Positions 24,277 through 25,844 of a stretch of DNA of 25,844 nucleotides are shown here, in pieces (position 1 is the stretch's first letter; every line of letters starts with the position of its first letter). Both the position numbers and the translations under genes were made by a program. The stretch lies in the NCBI GenBank assembly GCA_038198445.1, contig JBBPZZ010000136.1, positions 1 through 25,844 of the forward strand, read 5' to 3'. Origin of the DNA: JACDDK01 sp038198445. GTDB lineage: Bacteria > Actinomycetota > Rubrobacteria > Rubrobacterales > Rubrobacteraceae. The notes under the pieces were generated by a model. That model saw only the letters and a list, made by a program, of their open reading frames with translations. It ran no database searches and was not told the DNA's origin.

Positions 24277-25389
24277 TCACTGGTAGCTGATAACGGCGGG
24301 CTTGGGGTCCAGGGTGAGGACTTGCTTCGGGGTAAGCAGCGGCACGTCTTGCTGATAGAAGAGCTTGAAGCCGCCATACTGGATAGGTTCGTCACGTACC
24401 AGGAGTTTGTACTTCTCGGTCTTGTCCGCGGGCACGCCGTAGCCGTCGGCGTGGAGCACCATCTCGACGTTCGGAACGGGTTTGATGGCTTGTTTGTCCG
24501 AGATCATGTCGTACCTGAACTGGTGGATGACGAGTATCTTTGGCGGGAGGTCATTATTCTTAACGATATCCGACAGCGTGCGGGCGGCGGATATGATCTC
24601 CTGGCCCGAGCTGTTGCCGAACTCCTGTCCAGGGATCTGACCGGGCTGCATGTCGTACTCGGGGTCTATGGCGAGATGCACGTAGTCGCGCTCCAGGAAG
24701 GGCTGAATCGCCTTTATCTCATCCGCTATCGTGCTGTAGCCGATCTGAACGTCCAGCAAGAGCAGACAGTCGTTTTTTTTCGCCAGTTGCGCGTATTTTT
24801 CGATCACATTAGTCGGGGTGCGGGTGAGGTAGAGACCGTCCGGCCCCGGCGCGGGCTGGGCCACGGAGGCGATCAACTCTATCGCCGGTATCGCGGGACG
24901 GCCGGGATCCGCCTTCGTGTAAGCCTTCGTTTGCTCTTTGAGCCGCTTTATCATCTCATTCGGCTGATACTCGCCGAGTATCCCCATCTGTTCGGAGAAG
25001 GGATGCCCGTAGTAGCTGACCACGCGATGCTTCACGAGCGGACCATTCGTGCGGTCTTCCGCCCCGGCAACCAGCGTATCCGACAACAAGAGTCCCGACT
25101 TCTTGTCTACCTTCGGCTTCGACCCCTGACCCTTGTCTTTTTTGTCTTCTGGATTCGTCGCGAACTCGGAGGTGGTTTCTTCCGTAGTCTCGAAGCCGCC
25201 CGAAGTGGTTTCTTCAGTGGTTTCCTGTTTATTCGACGATATGGAACCAGTGGGAGCGTGCGTCTTCTCCGGCCGCGAGCTTTGTTTCTTGGACGGATCT
25301 TTGTCCTTTGAGCCATGCCCCCCTGAGCAGCCGACGATTGTTAGTGCCAGTATGATTGCAAGGAAAGCGAAGCTCGCTCGTATACTCAA
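24277..25389 (-). CDS. Lipoprotein of unknown function with a barrel-like domain
   Basis: A 370-residue secreted lipoprotein: hydrophobic N-terminus, lipobox IVGC with Cys21, then a low-complexity Lys/Ser/Thr/Glu linker (22-105) with an exact 8-residue repeat, ETTEETTS, at 56-63 and 67-74. The rest (about 115-370) is a globular domain with alternating strand/helix character, including VVSYYGHPFSEQMGILGEY, LLLLDVQIGYS, VHLAIDPEYDM and PPKILVIHQFRYDM, which suggests a TIM-barrel-like fold. I cannot name a family and no hydrolase catalytic set is certain, though Asp/Glu at strand ends is compatible with a glycoside-hydrolase-like enzyme. The TTG start has GGAGG four bases upstream. An 8-A run lies in the coding strand near Lys207. 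It is divergent from a Fur-family gene, so metal-dependent control is possible. Confidence 0.8.
   Translation of the reverse strand: MSIRASFAFLAIILALTIVGCSGGHGSKDKDPSKKQSSRPEKTHAPTGSISSNKQETTEETTSGGFETTEETTSEFATNPEDKKDKGQGSKPKVDKKSGLLLSDTLVAGAEDRTNGPLVKHRVVSYYGHPFSEQMGILGEYQPNEMIKRLKEQTKAYTKADPGRPAIPAIELIASVAQPAPGPDGLYLTRTPTNVIEKYAQLAKKNDCLLLLDVQIGYSTIADEIKAIQPFLERDYVHLAIDPEYDMQPGQIPGQEFGNSSGQEIISAARTLSDIVKNNDLPPKILVIHQFRYDMISDKQAIKPVPNVEMVLHADGYGVPADKTEKYKLLVRDEPIQYGGFKLFYQQDVPLLTPKQVLTLDPKPAVISYQ
25168..25224 (-). repeat. Direct repeat encoding ETTEETTS twice
   Basis: Two copies of a 24-base unit (25201-25224 and 25168-25191 on the minus strand) encode identical eight-residue segments in the lipoprotein linker, nine bases apart. 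The copies are not identical in DNA, so the peptide is what is kept. Confidence 0.7.
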
Positions 25390-25475
25390 CTATCCTCCAA
25401 GTTAGTTTCGACATGTCTCGTGCTTTATACCCGGCTCGGGCTACTTTGGCACCTTCGGTAGAATACACCAGATAG

Positions 25476-25513
25476 GATCAATAATTGATCTCATCTACCT
25501 CGAAGGATAGACT
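25476..25513 (+). promoter_or_regulatory. Promoter with a perfect 7-1-7 palindrome for the second Fur gene
   Basis: TTGATC (25485-25490), a 17-base spacer and TAGACT (25508-25513) form a good promoter; seven bases later is the GTG start at 25521, so the transcript is leaderless. The -35 is the right half of GATCAAT-A-ATTGATC (25476-25490), a perfect 7-1-7 inverted repeat of the kind bound by Fur-family dimers. This suggests autoregulation. The same region could also control the divergent lipoprotein, whose own -10 may be TATAAA (minus strand, near 25428). Confidence 0.65.
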
Positions 25514-25520
25514 ATCTTAC

Positions 25521-25844
25521 GTGATCGAGTTCGAGCAGATACTCAGGAGCCGGGGATACCGTTTGACCAACCAGCGGCGCGTTATCGCACGCGAGTTGGA
25601 AGGGGACCGTCACCTGTCCGCCGAGGAACTTTATGACAGGGTAAAGGGCGAGCACCCGGAGCTTGGACTCTCCACCGTCTATAGGACGTTGGATCTACTC
25701 ACGGAGCTTGGCATCGTACGCAAGGATGATTTCGGCGAGGGTTACTCGCGCTACGAGCTCTCGACGGAGAGGATGCACCACCACGCCCGCTGCCAGGAGT
25801 GCGGAACGGTCATCGAGTTCAACGAAGAGCTCATGGAATATCTC
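25521..25844 (+). CDS. Fur family transcriptional regulator (3' truncated)
   Basis: The frame is open to the window edge for 108 codons and lacks a stop, so the protein continues beyond it. The N-terminal winged helix has LTNQRRVIARELEGDRHLSAEELYDRV and the recognition helix LSTVYRTLDLLTELGIV (about 50-66). The metal-site motif HHHARCQECGTVIEF follows (His86-88, Cys91, Cys94, Glu99). This HHH-x2-CxxCG form is typical of Fur or Zur; the second CxxC pair and the tail lie outside the window, so subtype cannot be decided. GTG is supported by a perfectly spaced leaderless promoter and the Fur-like palindrome. Divergent from the lipoprotein gene, 131 bases apart. Confidence 0.87.
   Translation, partial: MIEFEQILRSRGYRLTNQRRVIARELEGDRHLSAEELYDRVKGEHPELGLSTVYRTLDLLTELGIVRKDDFGEGYSRYELSTERMHHHARCQECGTVIEFNEELMEYL

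Noticed and set aside
24322..25311. Open frame of 329 codons on the plus strand
   Set aside because: It is antisense to the lipoprotein, whose lipobox, signal peptide and ribosome binding site support the minus strand; no domain is visible in the plus-strand frame.

Overview
This window reads as ordinary chromosomal DNA from a high-GC actinobacterium. The best guess is a Rubrobacter-type organism (class Rubrobacteria), but that is an inference. It rests on the GC-rich codon use, frequent GTG/TTG starts, -10 boxes sitting directly on start codons (leaderless mRNAs), a probable F420-type split-barrel protein, a myo-inositol-phosphate synthase, a type II NADH dehydrogenase and two Fur-family regulators. 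I see no rRNA, tRNA, insertion sequence, prophage or CRISPR array. Gene density is high and the longest gene-free stretch is about 190 bases.

Layout, left to right. (1) 1-2744: the 3' end of a secreted BNR/Asp-box (sialidase-like) protein closed by a strong terminator, then a split-barrel flavin/F420 oxidoreductase and a leaderless Nudix CoA pyrophosphatase. (2) 2887-6822: two large multi-pass membrane proteins, a DUF2339 protein and a DUF4173/DUF4153-type protein. Their upstream regions hold palindromic sequences. (3) 6823-9918: an intergenic region with an inverted pair of perfect DnaA-box 9-mers plus a third near-copy, then inositol-3-phosphate synthase, a MIP18/DUF59 Fe-S assembly-type protein, a terminator, a HAD-IIA phosphatase whose ribosome binding site lies inside that terminator hairpin, and a YjbQ protein. 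(4) 10036-12930: a type II NADH dehydrogenase with an unusual N-terminal extension, PgsA, and an unrecognised protein with a hydrophobic hairpin. (5) 13015-16197: RecQ helicase overlapping a DJ-1/PfpI-family gene (ATGA), then a four-helix membrane protein. (6) 16205-18719, minus strand: a 630-residue coiled-coil protein with a small conserved-looking C-terminal domain, and a PerR/Fur-type regulator. (7) 18814-24264: SppA signal peptide peptidase, an MFS transporter and an MMPL/RND exporter. (8) 24277-25844: a minus-strand lipoprotein of unknown function, divergent from a second Fur-family regulator that runs off the window. Its promoter contains a perfect 7-1-7 palindrome.

Functionally the window mixes envelope biology (membrane proteins, PgsA, SppA, MMPL, lipoprotein, sialidase-like protein), inositol and phospholipid metabolism, redox and metal sensing, and DNA or damage repair (RecQ with PfpI). 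I found no single obvious new system. The best leads are the DnaA-box cluster before the inositol synthase, the terminator/RBS overlap, the repeated leaderless promoter architecture, the Fur-type operator shared in part by the two regulator genes, and the large coiled-coil protein with its unassigned C-terminal domain.
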